Assembly: GCA_035547695.1 (NCBI GenBank)
Contig: DASZUK010000005.1
Coordinates: forward strand, 1 to 64,000
Direction of reading: 5' to 3'
DNA: 64,000 nucleotides
From: DASZUK01 sp035547695
Lineage (GTDB): Bacteria > Actinomycetota > Acidimicrobiia > Acidimicrobiales > RAAP-2
Shown: in pieces, positions 16,146 through 24,858 of the stretch
Layout of the letters: every line of letters begins with the position of its first letter
Position numbering within the stretch: the first letter of the stretch is position 1
Program-made: the position numbers and the translations under genes
The notes under the pieces: model-generated
Told to the model about the DNA's origin: nothing
What the model saw: only the letters and a program-made list of their open reading frames with translations
Databases searched by the model: none

Positions 16146-17000
16146 TCAGAGCCGACTGAGCAGCTCGGTCTTCTTGGCCTCGAACTCGGCGTCGGAGATG
16201 ATCCCGCGCCGTCGCAGGTCGTCCAGTTGGATCAACTGGTCCGGCACCGACGGGGCGGCCGGCGGCTGGGCTGCGGGGGGCGGGGTGGGGGACGGCCCGT
16301 ACAGGGAGGGGACGGCGGGGGCACTGGGCAGGGTGGTGGCCACGCCGGGTGGGACCACCGGGGTGCCGTGCGGCGGGGTGTCGGCCAGGGTGAACGGCTC
16401 GGGGACGACCACGGGGCGTGCCGGCACGTCGGTGGCCGGAGGGATCACCCCGGCGGCCGGCGGGACCATCCCACCAGGGGGGACCATCCCGGCAGGGGGG
16501 GCCATCCCGGCAGGGGGACGGTCGTAGGCCAGTTCGTCAAGCTGCCGGCTGATGACCCGCTGCAGGGACCGGGGGCGGCGGACATCGTCGACCGCCATCG
16601 GGCTCTCTCCGGCCAGCTCCACCACCAGCCGGCCGGAGCCGATGATCCGGTCCGGCAGGGTCTGGGTGTAGTGGACCTCGGTGATCCGCTGCAGCCGGAC
16701 CTGGACCAGGTCCCGGCCGAGGATGCCGCGCCGGTAGACCAACCGGTTGGTGGTCACCACCAGGCTGATGCCGTACCAGCGGACCACCCGGGCGGCCAGC
16801 CAGACGGCCGGTACCGCCACCATGGCTGCCAACACCCAGGCCACCGCGACCGGGGCGTTCGGGAACCGGACGGCCACGGTGATGGCCACCGCCACGGCTA
16901 CGGCGGTCAGCACGGCCGGACCCAACATGAACACCCAGTGCGGCCGCAGGTCGACCAACAACTCCTCGTCGTCGTCCAGCAGCCGGGTCGAGATGGGCAC
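16146..17000 (-). CDS. PH-domain membrane protein with C-terminal SHOCT motif
   Basis: 284 residues. Two adjacent transmembrane segments (residues ~22-70) are followed by a bacterial PH domain containing VVTTNRLVYRRGILGRDLVQVRLQRITEVHYTQ. Next come a Pro/Gly-rich linker with PPAGM-type repeats and a terminal SHOCT motif, LIQLDDLRRRGIISDAEFEAKKTELL. Bacterial PH membrane proteins of this type are common in actinobacteria, with no settled function. SHOCT segments are short oligomerisation motifs. GTG 17000 is the likely start (VPISTRLLDDDEELL). It is divergent from the LPYTG adhesin. Confidence 0.85.
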   Translation of the reverse strand: MPISTRLLDDDEELLVDLRPHWVFMLGPAVLTAVAVAVAITVAVRFPNAPVAVAWVLAAMVAVPAVWLAARVVRWYGISLVVTTNRLVYRRGILGRDLVQVRLQRITEVHYTQTLPDRIIGSGRLVVELAGESPMAVDDVRRPRSLQRVISRQLDELAYDRPPAGMAPPAGMVPPGGMVPPAAGVIPPATDVPARPVVVPEPFTLADTPPHGTPVVPPGVATTLPSAPAVPSLYGPSPTPPPAAQPPAAPSVPDQLIQLDDLRRRGIISDAEFEAKKTELLSRL

Positions 17001-17142
17001 CGCTCCACAGCGTACCGGCCGGTTGGCGCCCGAATAGGTCTTCCACCAGCCCTCTTTCGGGGTGGGAGGTATGGGAGGAGCGGTGGTGGGAGGCGCGCCA
17101 CGTACTCCGGTGGCCGGACCACACCGGAGGACACCGCGCCCC

Positions 17143-20100
17143 ATGCCCCGACACCGATCCCCGAACCCCCACCGGCCGCCACGCCGCCAGCGCCTCCGGA
17201 CCGACCGGCGCGGCCTGGCCGCCGTCGGCGCCGTCCTGGTGGTCCTCGGGGCGGCCACCGGCGCGGTGGGGGTCACCCAGATGTTGGCCCCCGTCGGTCC
17301 GGCTGCCGCCAGCAACGGCTACGGCCCCGGCATCGGCCCGCAGTCGCCGACCCAGCACTGGGGCGGCGCCTACGTCCTCACAGGGGTGCCGGGGTACGCC
17401 TACTGCATCGACCCGGGGACGGCGTCGCCCACCGAGCTGCCGACAACCCACTGGAGCCCCATCCCCTACCCCGGCAGCGGCGTCTACTCCAACGGCCAGA
17501 TGGCCGCCCTGGCCTACTTCGCCGAGCGCTACCAGGGCACCGGCTGGAACGGGTACCCGGTCAACACAACCGTGGCCGCCATCGCCCAGATCGCCTACAC
17601 CTCATCTGGAGGTACAACCCCACCGTCGAGTCGGGCCCCGGCCGCCCTGGTGGCCCAGATCACGGCCTGGATGACCACCTACGCCGGGCCGTGGACCATC
17701 AGCCTCACAATGACACCACCGTCCGGGTCCGTCTTCGCTGTCGGTCGCAACTACTCCGGGACCATCACCGTCCGGAGCGCCACCGGCGCCGGCGTGGGCG
17801 GCCTGCAGTTGACCGCCCCTCCGACCGGCGGTCCCGGCGCCAACCAGATCAGCAACTTCGTCTGGCTGGCCGGCACAACCAACGCCGCCGGCCAACTGTC
17901 GTTCGTCTGGAACATCAGCGGCGTTCCGCCGGCGTTGGGCGGGTTGTTCTCTGCCCAAAACATCAATGTGGTGGGCGACGCGGTGGGGACCGCCCCGCCG
18001 GCCTACGGGGCACCCGGCGGCTCGGGCGGCCAGGCGATGATGGTGTCGGGGGCCAGCGAGGTGCTCGGCACCAGCTTCGGTGGGCTGGCGACAACAACCT
18101 CCACGGCGACCGGACGAATCTCGATCTCCAAGGCAGTTAACGACGGCGCCTACTACGGACCCGGCGGGGCGGTGTTCCAAATCAAAGACGGCTTCGGCCA
18201 CGTCTTGGAGACCCTGACGACCAACAGCACAGGCAATGCCGGTCCGTCGATCACACTCACAGCGACGACAACAGGAGTGCAGTACGCAGTAGTCGAGGTT
18301 ACGGCACCCCCGGGCTACCAGTTGGCCCCGCCAATGGTCGTTTCGGTATATCCGAACCAGACCACGGTGGCTAGTTTCACCGGCCCCAACGCCGAATTCA
18401 TTACGCCGGCCCAACTGGGGGCAGCCAAGATCGATGCCGAGACTTCCCAGCCGTTGGCCGGGGCCACCTTCGACTTCAAGTACAGCACCACCAACAACGG
18501 GATCTACGACCAGGACCTCGGCATCTGCACGACGACCACAGCGGGGACGTGCCAGCCCCCGACGCAGAACACGTCGGGCGGATGGCTGGCGGGCTGGTAC
18601 CAGGTCACCGAGACGGCCGCTCCGCCCGGCTACTGGCTCAACCCGGCCACGGTGCAGACGGTGTTCATCTCCCCCGGCGCGTCGGCGGTGGCCAGCGTCA
18701 CCTTCGCCGACCAGTTCCTGGGCAGCCTGCGCCTGACCAAGAGCGGGAACGACACGGCCTACTGGGCGGTGGCCGGGGCGGTCTTCACCGTCACCGGCCC
18801 GGCCCCGTCGACAACAACCGTCGGAGCGCTCACCGTCGGGGCGACAGGAACGACCAACACGCTGACCGGCCTCGTCCCCGGCACCTACACCCTGACCGAG
18901 ACCGCGGTGCCGCCGGGCTACAGCGCGGTGACATCGTTCTCGGTGGCGGTCACCGCCGGGCACACCACCATGACCGCGTCGGCCGCCGACGCCATCCAAC
19001 CCGGCTCGCTGATCGTCTCCAAGACCGACGCGGCGACCGGCGACGCGCTGCCGGGGGCCACCTTCGACGTCCGCTACGACCCGACCGGGTCCGGGACATA
19101 CAGCGTGGACCTCGGACCGTGCACGACCGGGGTCACCGGCACCTGCTCACCGGCCCCGAACGACGGCACCGGGTTCCTGCCAGGGAACTACCAGGTGACC
19201 GAGACCGCGGCGCCGACCGGGTACTTCCTCCCGACACCCGCCCCCACCCAGACGGTCACCGTGGACCCGGCGGCTGTCGCCACTGTCTCGTTCACCGATC
19301 CGCTGCTGGTTCCGGCGTCGTTCCACAAGGTGGCCACCGGATCGGTGAACCCGACACAGTTGGTCCTCGCCGGAGCGGTCATCGACGTCACCGCCGGGAC
19401 TTCCTACGGCGGGCCGGTGGTGGCCACCTGCACCACCGACGCCAACGGCAACTGCACGACGGCTTCGGTGCTCATCTCCGGCCAGCCCTACTGCTGGCTG
19501 GAGGCGTCGGCGCCATCAGGGCTGGCCGCCGGCGCCACGGGCTGCTTCGTGGCGACCAACACCCAGGGTGCCGAGCCAATCACTGTGACCGACCCCGGGG
19601 AGTTCGTGGCCGTCGCCGCCAAAAAGGTCGACGCGGCCAACCCGACATTCATTCTCACCGGCGCCACCTTCGATCTCTACCGGGTGGACGGCGGGACCGG
19701 GCCGAACGGTCCGACACCCCCGGCCGACGCCGCGGTGGAGCCGGGGCAGACGTGGGTGGCTCGGGCCACAACCGATGCCGCCGGCATCGCCGCCTTTCCG
19801 CTCCAGCTTCCCGACTACGCCTACTGCGTGGTCGAGCACCAGGCGCCGGCCAACTACGTGCTCGACACCACAGAGCACTGCACCACCGTGCTGGACGGCA
19901 CGACGACCACACCGGCGCCGGTCACGACGGTGACGGTGGACGACGCCGAAGCCGAAGCCTCGGTGGCGGCGCACAAGTTCAACTCGGCCACCCCGGGCAC
20001 CGGCATCCCCGGCGCCGTCTACGACCTCTACGTGGTCGGCGCCGGCCCGCCTTCGGGACCGCCGGGGCCTGCTCCGACAGGAGCGGTGACGGAGCCCGGC

Positions 20101-20784
20101 GACACCTGGTGGGCCCGGGGGGCCACCGGCGACGACGGGTCGCTCGTCTTCACCGTCCCGGCCGGCTACCGGTGGTGCTTCCGCGAGGCCGCCGCCCCGG
20201 TCGACTACTCCCTGGACCCGGCGGTGCACTGCACGGCGGTCATCACCACTGCGACGGCGACAGGCACGTCGTCGGTGGCCCTGCCGGAGACCCTGGCCAT
20301 GGTCGAGGTGTACGCCCACAAGTTCAACTCGACCACTCCGGCCACCTTCGTGCCCGGGGCCAGCTACGAGCTGGTCGGACAGGGCGCCGTCCCGCCTGGC
20401 TGGTCACCGGCCGACAACCCGAACGGCTACCCGGTGCCGCCGGGTGACTGGTACTACGGCGCGGCCACCACGGACGACCAGGGCGACGCGAGCTGGTCGG
20501 TACCCGCCGGGAGCTCCTGGTGCATGCACGAGGTGTCGGTACCGTCCGGCTACGAACCGGACCCTGCCTGGCACTGCACCGCGGTCATCACCACTGCCAC
20601 CGGGGCCAGCGCGGCCACGATGGCCCTCCCGGAGACGCCCGTCCCGGCCCCGACGCTCCCACCGTCACTCCCCTACACCGGCGATCCGGCCCTGTGGCAG
20701 GCGGCGCTCGGCGGCGCCTTCGTGCTGTCGGGATCGGCCCTGACGTTCATGACCCGGCGACGCAAGAGCCAGGCGGAAGGATGA
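17143..20784 (+). CDS. LPxTG-anchored thioester/SpaA-repeat surface adhesin
   Basis: A 1213-residue exported protein. The signal sequence (basic MPRHRSPN... then a hydrophobic VGAVLVVLGAATGAVGV) is followed by a probable thioester domain with Cys88 in YAYCIDPG and Gln149 in AIAQIAY. Such domains can bond covalently to host or surface ligands. An Ig-like region and eight SpaA/Cna-B-like repeats follow, several with the isopeptide-type Lys (SKTDA, AKKVDA, AHKFNS) and Glu (QVTETAAP). The last three carry paired Cys. The end is a sorting signal: LPYTGD, a hydrophobic helix and RRRKSQ. Codon use is looser than that of the neighbours (many ACA and AAC-ACC runs). No sortase gene is in the window. 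ATG 17143 follows GGAGG at a slightly long spacing. Confidence 0.85.
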   Translation: MPRHRSPNPHRPPRRQRLRTDRRGLAAVGAVLVVLGAATGAVGVTQMLAPVGPAAASNGYGPGIGPQSPTQHWGGAYVLTGVPGYAYCIDPGTASPTELPTTHWSPIPYPGSGVYSNGQMAALAYFAERYQGTGWNGYPVNTTVAAIAQIAYTSSGGTTPPSSRAPAALVAQITAWMTTYAGPWTISLTMTPPSGSVFAVGRNYSGTITVRSATGAGVGGLQLTAPPTGGPGANQISNFVWLAGTTNAAGQLSFVWNISGVPPALGGLFSAQNINVVGDAVGTAPPAYGAPGGSGGQAMMVSGASEVLGTSFGGLATTTSTATGRISISKAVNDGAYYGPGGAVFQIKDGFGHVLETLTTNSTGNAGPSITLTATTTGVQYAVVEVTAPPGYQLAPPMVVSVYPNQTTVASFTGPNAEFITPAQLGAAKIDAETSQPLAGATFDFKYSTTNNGIYDQDLGICTTTTAGTCQPPTQNTSGGWLAGWYQVTETAAPPGYWLNPATVQTVFISPGASAVASVTFADQFLGSLRLTKSGNDTAYWAVAGAVFTVTGPAPSTTTVGALTVGATGTTNTLTGLVPGTYTLTETAVPPGYSAVTSFSVAVTAGHTTMTASAADAIQPGSLIVSKTDAATGDALPGATFDVRYDPTGSGTYSVDLGPCTTGVTGTCSPAPNDGTGFLPGNYQVTETAAPTGYFLPTPAPTQTVTVDPAAVATVSFTDPLLVPASFHKVATGSVNPTQLVLAGAVIDVTAGTSYGGPVVATCTTDANGNCTTASVLISGQPYCWLEASAPSGLAAGATGCFVATNTQGAEPITVTDPGEFVAVAAKKVDAANPTFILTGATFDLYRVDGGTGPNGPTPPADAAVEPGQTWVARATTDAAGIAAFPLQLPDYAYCVVEHQAPANYVLDTTEHCTTVLDGTTTTPAPVTTVTVDDAEAEASVAAHKFNSATPGTGIPGAVYDLYVVGAGPPSGPPGPAPTGAVTEPGDTWWARGATGDDGSLVFTVPAGYRWCFREAAAPVDYSLDPAVHCTAVITTATATGTSSVALPETLAMVEVYAHKFNSTTPATFVPGASYELVGQGAVPPGWSPADNPNGYPVPPGDWYYGAATTDDQGDASWSVPAGSSWCMHEVSVPSGYEPDPAWHCTAVITTATGASAATMALPETPVPAPTLPPSLPYTGDPALWQAALGGAFVLSGSALTFMTRRRKSQAEG

Positions 20785-22307
20785 CGACTCGCTGGCGTGC
20801 TCGGGGACGGGTCGGGCCGTTACTGCTCGTCGCCACTCTGCCCACCGTGAACGCCTTCTCCGACGCCGCGGGCGCCGTGGCGGTGCGGCCGCAGATCATC
20901 ACCGTCACCTGTCCGGGGCCGCAGTGCCCGTACACGCCGCCGACCACCATCGAGCAGGGGGCCGCGAATGACGTGCTGGCCCGGATCAACCTGGAACGGG
21001 CTGCCCCTCAACGGAGCTACACATACCAGGGCGACCGCTCCCCGCTGCAGCCTCTAGCCGTGGCCAGCGGCGCAGAGGAGATGGCCCAGGCCGCCGCAGA
21101 ATGGCAGGCCACCAACAATACGGTGGCGGACTACGGGGGCATGCGACCGGCCGGGTACACATTCGTCGCTGGTGGCAACGCCGCATCGAGCGGCAGTTCG
21201 TCGGGAATCGATCACGCCATCATGACCTCTTACAACCACGCCGGGGCGGTCCTATCAGCGGCACCGACGGAGGTCGCGGTCGGTGCTGCCTGTTCGGCTC
21301 GCGGAAGCCTTTATGTGACCGAGGTTTTCTTCGACAGCACAACAGCTACGTGGCAGGAAGGGCAGGCCAGGTACCAGGCTGAGCTGGCCCAGAACAACGT
21401 CTACGCCAGTAGCCAGGGGATGGTCACGACCGTATCGGACAGCGAGGGCACGCACACAGCGAAGCGGGTGTTCCCGCAACAGCCCATCGTGGCCGCGACC
21501 ACAAACCCCTACGCGACGGGAGTCGACTGGACGTGCAGGGGGCCCACATACGGGTCGGGGCAGTCCCTTCCCGAACCGGTGGTGGGCATGGCGTCCACGC
21601 CGACAGGCGGCGGGTACTGGCTGGCCGACGCCGCAGGCGGCGTGACCCCCTTCGGCAACGCCGCCGACTACGGCTCGATGGCCGGCCAGCCCCTGAACCA
21701 GCCGATCACTCACATCGTGGCCACCGCGGACGGCGGTGGCTACTGGCTGGTCGCCGCCGATGGCGGCACCTTCGCCTTCGGAGATGCCCCGTTCTACGGG
21801 TCGATGGGCGGTCGTCCGCTGAACGCCCCGGTGGTCGGCATCGCGCCGACTCCCGACGGCGGTGGCTACTGGCTGGTCGCCGCCGACGGCGGCATCTTCG
21901 CCTTCGGGGACGCCCCGTTCTACGGGTCCATGGGTGGCCAGCACCTGAACCGGCCGGTGGTCGGCATCGCCGGCGACACCGCCACCGGCGGGTACTGGGA
22001 GGTGGCCACCGACGGCGGCATCTTCGCCTTCGGGGCCCCCTTCTGCGGGTCCACCGGCGGCATCGCCCTCAACCGCCCGGTGGTCGGCATGGGGGCCGCC
22101 GCCACAGGGGCCGGCTACTGGTTGGCGGCCACGGATGGTGGGGTGTTCGCCTTCGGGTCCGCCGGGTTCCACGGGTCCGCCGGGTCGATCACCCTCAACG
22201 CCCCGGTGGTCGGCCTGGCCGCCGACGCCGCCACCGGTGGCTACTGGCTGGTGGGGTCCGACGGCGGCGTGTTCGCCTTCGACGCCCCGTTCTACGGCTC
22301 CGGCTGA
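20781..22307 (+). CDS. Secreted CAP-like protein with 42-residue GYWLVAADGG repeats
   Basis: 508 residues with an N-terminal export segment. A CAP/SCP-like region follows (NDVLARINLERA, EMAQAAAEWQATNNTVADYGG, DHAIMTSYNHAG). The second half is a tandem array of about six 42-residue repeats of the form GYWLVAADGGxFAFGDAPFYGSMGGxxLNxPVVGIA, probably a beta-propeller. The ATG at 20781 overlaps the stop of the adhesin gene (ATGA), so the two are translated together and probably act on the same surface. A second protein with the same repeat lies at 28521-30173. The repeats lack catalytic motifs; binding of glycans or envelope polymers is a guess. Confidence 0.82.
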   Translation: MTTRWRARGRVGPLLLVATLPTVNAFSDAAGAVAVRPQIITVTCPGPQCPYTPPTTIEQGAANDVLARINLERAAPQRSYTYQGDRSPLQPLAVASGAEEMAQAAAEWQATNNTVADYGGMRPAGYTFVAGGNAASSGSSSGIDHAIMTSYNHAGAVLSAAPTEVAVGAACSARGSLYVTEVFFDSTTATWQEGQARYQAELAQNNVYASSQGMVTTVSDSEGTHTAKRVFPQQPIVAATTNPYATGVDWTCRGPTYGSGQSLPEPVVGMASTPTGGGYWLADAAGGVTPFGNAADYGSMAGQPLNQPITHIVATADGGGYWLVAADGGTFAFGDAPFYGSMGGRPLNAPVVGIAPTPDGGGYWLVAADGGIFAFGDAPFYGSMGGQHLNRPVVGIAGDTATGGYWEVATDGGIFAFGAPFCGSTGGIALNRPVVGMGAAATGAGYWLAATDGGVFAFGSAGFHGSAGSITLNAPVVGLAADAATGGYWLVGSDGGVFAFDAPFYGSG

Positions 22308-22740
22308 CCGTCGGCCTGAAGGTGAGCCCGACATCAACCGTCACGTGAGAGTACGCTTCGCCGTGGCGGTCCCAGCCCCAGTGGCTGCGGAGAGCATTTC
22401 GCTCGCGGCGGGGACGCCTGGTCAGTGGGACCCGGACGCAGGCGGCGCAACCGGGACCCCGATGGCGGAGCTTCTCCGCACCATCCCAGGCGTTCCCCAC
22501 CGCCGCCGTTTCCCGCCGCCTCCGTTCTTCACTACCGCCGCCGGTTCCGGCACCGCCGCCGTTTTCCCCGCCACCGCCACCGCCGCCGGTTCCCCGCCAC
22601 CACCGTCTCCCCACCGCCGCGGCCCCACGATCGTCGTCGCCCACTTGGGCCTGCCCGAATCGCCTGTCCGGCCCGTCCGGTGCAGACTGGGCACTCGGCC
22701 GTCGACCAACCGACCGGCCGATCGACTAGGGAGGACATCG
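22308..22740. other. Intergenic region with CCGCCG-rich low-complexity tract
   Basis: About 430 bp without a convincing gene. The segment ~22500-22620 is a CCGCCG/CCACCG-rich low-complexity tract. I see no RNA structure, promoter or repeat element of known type here, except the GGGAGGACATCG ribosome site at its right end that serves the rhodanese gene. Confidence 0.6.
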
Positions 22741-23049
22741 ATGGCCGCCGACGTGCAGCCCGACCAGTTGCGGCAGCGGCTCCGGTCGGGTGAGGACGTG
22801 TTCGTGCTGGACGTCCGGGAGCCCGACGAGGTCGCCGAATGGGCGTTCCCCGGGGCCGTCAACATCCCGTTGGGCCAGCTCGGCAGCCGGACCGGGGAGC
22901 TGCCGGCCGGCCGGCCCATCGTGGTGGTCTGCCATTCCGGGGTCCGGTCGGCGGCCGCCGCCGACGCCCTGGACAAGGCGGGGTGGCCGGCCGAGAACCT
23001 GGCCGGAGGGGCGGTGGCCTGGGTGTCCACCGAACCCGACCAGGCATGA
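22741..23049 (+). CDS. Single-domain rhodanese-like protein
   Basis: 102 residues with one rhodanese domain: VFVLDVREPDEVAEWAFPGAVNIPLGQL and the active-site loop VVVCHSGVRSA with Cys64. Sulfur transfer to cyanide or a protein thiol is the family reaction; the partner is unknown. GGGAGGACATCG precedes the ATG. Its stop overlaps the start of the thioesterase gene (ATGA), making a short rightward operon with thioesterase and NUDIX genes. Confidence 0.9.
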   Translation: MAADVQPDQLRQRLRSGEDVFVLDVREPDEVAEWAFPGAVNIPLGQLGSRTGELPAGRPIVVVCHSGVRSAAAADALDKAGWPAENLAGGAVAWVSTEPDQA

Positions 23050-23501
23050 CCATCGACCCCGGCGTCCCGGCCGAGGCGGCCGGAAGGACCGGCCAGACCG
23101 ATGCCGAAGCCACCGGGCTCCTCCGGTCGCTGATGCCGTTCACCGCCCTGATGGGCACCGAGGCGGTGGTGGCCGCCGCCGGGGAGGTCCGACTGCGGCT
23201 GCCGTGGGCCGAACAGCTCTGCACGGCCAGCGGCGTCCTCCACGGCGGCGCCCTGATGGCGCTGGCCGACGCCGCCGGGGCCTGGTGCGCCTTCCTGAAC
23301 CTGCCCGAAGGGGCCCAGACCACCACCATCGAGTCCAAGACCAACTTCCTCCGGGCCGCCCGGTCCGGCTACGTGGACGCGGTGGCCCGGCCGTTGCACG
23401 TCGGCCGGACCACCATCGTCGTGGACACCGAGGTGCGGGACGCCGACGGCAAGCTGGTGTCCCGGTCCAGCCAGACCCAGGCGGTCCTCGGCACCCGGTG
23501 A
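23046..23501 (+). CDS. PaaI-family hotdog thioesterase
   Basis: 151 residues with the hotdog-fold signature ASGVLHGGALMALADAAGAWCAF, then TTTIESKTNFLRAARSGYV and GRTTIVVDTEVRDADGKLVSRSSQTQAV. Members hydrolyse acyl- or aryl-CoA thioesters in the cytoplasm. The ATG is within the rhodanese stop (ATGA overlap). The stop codon sits in the first of two tandem 18-bp repeats. Confidence 0.88.
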   Translation: MTIDPGVPAEAAGRTGQTDAEATGLLRSLMPFTALMGTEAVVAAAGEVRLRLPWAEQLCTASGVLHGGALMALADAAGAWCAFLNLPEGAQTTTIESKTNFLRAARSGYVDAVARPLHVGRTTIVVDTEVRDADGKLVSRSSQTQAVLGTR

Positions 23502-23537
23502 CAGCGGTCCACCCGGTGACAGCGATCCACCCGGTGG
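23493..23537. repeat. 18-bp tandem repeat containing the thioesterase stop
   Basis: ACCCGGTGACAGCGGTCC (23493-23510) and ACCCGGTGACAGCGATCC (23511-23528) are followed by a partial third unit, ACCCGGTGG. The TGA of unit one (23499-23501) is the thioesterase stop. Confidence 0.92.
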
Positions 23538-23544
23538 CGGCGGC

Positions 23545-24051
23545 GTGCCGAAGCTGAGCGCCGGCCTGCTGGTCCACCGGGTCGGCCCCGGTGGTGGACG
23601 GCAGGTCCTCCTCGTCCACCCCGGCGGGCCGTTCTGGGCCAAGAAGGACGACGGCGCCTGGTCCATCCCCAAAGGGGAAGTGGACCGCCCCGTGGACCCC
23701 ACCGGCACCGGCGCCGGTTCGCCGCACATGCTGGCCCACGCCCTGGCCGACGCCGAGCGGGAGTTCCGAGAGGAGCTGGGGCAGGCCCCGCCGGCCGGCG
23801 ACCGGGTGCCCCTCGGCGAGGTGGTGCAGTCCGGCGGCAAGCACGTGGTGGCCTGGGCGGTGGAGGGGGACCTGGACGTGGCCACGATCGACAGCAACCG
23901 GTTCGAGCTGGAGTGGCCGCCACGGTCCGGCCGGGTGCGGTCGTTCCCCGAAGTGGACCGGGCAGGGTGGTTCGGGGTGGCGGACGCCCGCCGGAAGCTG
24001 GTGGCCGCCCAGGTCGAACTGGTCGACCGCCTCCTGGCCCTCCTTCCCTAG
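23545..24051 (+). CDS. NUDIX hydrolase
   Basis: 168 residues. The NUDIX box is recognisable as IPKGEVDRP ... AEREFREELGQA. About 20 extra residues (VDPTGTGAGSPHMLAHALAD) lie between the Gly/Glu start and the REFREEL end, a variant seen in a subfamily of actinobacterial NUDIX proteins. The family removes nucleoside-diphosphate-linked moieties; the substrate is unknown. GTG 23545 starts right at the domain. The stop lies at the edge of another tandem-repeat tract. Confidence 0.85.
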   Translation: MPKLSAGLLVHRVGPGGGRQVLLVHPGGPFWAKKDDGAWSIPKGEVDRPVDPTGTGAGSPHMLAHALADAEREFREELGQAPPAGDRVPLGEVVQSGGKHVVAWAVEGDLDVATIDSNRFELEWPPRSGRVRSFPEVDRAGWFGVADARRKLVAAQVELVDRLLALLP

Positions 24052-24172
24052 CGCCTGGCGGACTCCCCTGGCGCCCGGCGGGACTCCCCTGGCGCCTGGC
24101 CCTCCTTCCCTCCTAGCGCCTGACAGGACTCCCCTGGCGCCTGGCCCTACTCCCCTGGCCCCTGGCGGGGCG
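24039..24172. repeat. Degenerate tandem repeat between NUDIX and Lrp genes
   Basis: About seven irregular copies of ACTCCCCTGGCGCCTGG-like units run from the NUDIX stop (24049-24051) through the convergent Lrp stop (24147). CTCCTTCCCTAGCGCCTG is itself repeated in modified form near 24100. Both stop codons lie inside the tract. Confidence 0.8.
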
Positions 24173-24614
24173 GCTCCCAGCTATCCAGGACGATCAGGGT
24201 CTTGATGGCGGTCACCCGGCCGCTGCACCGGAGCTTCTCGATGGCGCCGCCGAGGCCGGCGACGTCGGGGGCCCGCAGCCACACCAGGGCGTCGGCATCG
24301 CCGGCGGTGGTGAACACGGACTGCACCTCCGGCATGGACGAGACGGCGGCGCGGATCTGGTCCAGGTCGGCGAGGCCGGCGAACCGGACCTCGGTGAACG
24401 CCTGGATGGGTCGGCCGGCCTTGGCGTGGTCGAGGACCACGGTGTAGCCGGCGATGACCCCGAGGCGCTCCAGCCGCTCGATCCGGCGCCTTGCGGCGGA
24501 CGGGGAAACGGCGGCCCGGGAGGCGATGTCGCCGATGGTCCGCCGGGCGTTCTCGGCCAGCAACCCCACGATGGCCCGGTCCAGCTCGTCCAGCTCGTCC
24601 ACCACCTCCGTCAC
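24147..24614 (-). CDS. Lrp/AsnC-family transcriptional regulator
   Basis: 155 residues. The N-terminal HTH is LDRAIVGLLAENARRTIGDIASRAAVSPSAARRRIERLERLGVI. The C-terminal RAM ligand domain is GRPIQAFTEVRFAGLADLDQIRAAVSSMPEVQSVFTTAGDADALVWLRA. GTG 24614 is the probable start; a GTG a few codons later sits behind GGAGG. It is divergent from a 42-codon ORF and the indolepyruvate oxidoreductase, so control of amino-acid (aromatic) catabolism by a 2-oxo or amino acid ligand is a natural inference. Confidence 0.9.
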   Translation of the reverse strand: MTEVVDELDELDRAIVGLLAENARRTIGDIASRAAVSPSAARRRIERLERLGVIAGYTVVLDHAKAGRPIQAFTEVRFAGLADLDQIRAAVSSMPEVQSVFTTAGDADALVWLRAPDVAGLGGAIEKLRCSGRVTAIKTLIVLDSWEPPRQGPGE

Positions 24615-24629
24615 AGACCGAAGAGTAGC

Positions 24630-24640
24630 AAATCGAATTT
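24630..24640. promoter_or_regulatory. AT-rich inverted repeat in the lrp/ior divergent promoter
   Basis: AAAT-CGA-ATTT, an AT-rich inverted repeat in GC-rich surroundings, is 16 bp upstream of the Lrp start. It is the kind of site Lrp proteins bind. It is offered as a candidate only. Confidence 0.35.
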
Positions 24641-24719
24641 TCCCGATCGGGCCCCTGGACCGGGGACGGGCGGCCACGCTGTACGATCCGGCTGGACCTT
24701 CGAGAAGCTGGAGGCAGCC

Positions 24720-24848
24720 GTGCGGAACATCGGTGACCGAGTCCACGAGGTGCTGGCCCAGGCCCGCCGGTGGGGCGGCCTGCCCATAGACGTGGCGGAG
24801 CAGCCGGCGTCGGACCGGCTGGGACGGTCCATCGGCGTCCCGGCCTGA
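24720..24848 (+). CDS. Possible 42-aa small protein upstream of the oxidoreductase
   Basis: A GTG at 24720 preceded by CTGGAGGCAGCC opens a 42-codon frame, VRNIGDRVHEVLAQARRWGG... ending SIGVPA. It stops 10 bp before the oxidoreductase start. It has an amphipathic N-terminal helix and no run of aromatic codons that would suggest an attenuator leader. The good ribosome site and tight spacing support translation, but I know no family. Confidence 0.45.
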   Translation: MRNIGDRVHEVLAQARRWGGLPIDVAEQPASDRLGRSIGVPA

Positions 24849-24858
24849 GGAGCGGCGG

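Noticed and set aside
22308..22740. Gene in the CCGCCG-rich interval
   Set aside because: Possible frames are low-complexity Pro/Arg-rich, without ribosome sites or motifs.
24720..24848. Amino-acid attenuator leader peptide before the oxidoreductase
   Set aside because: The 42-codon frame has only one Trp and no run of aromatic codons, and no alternative terminator hairpin is evident.
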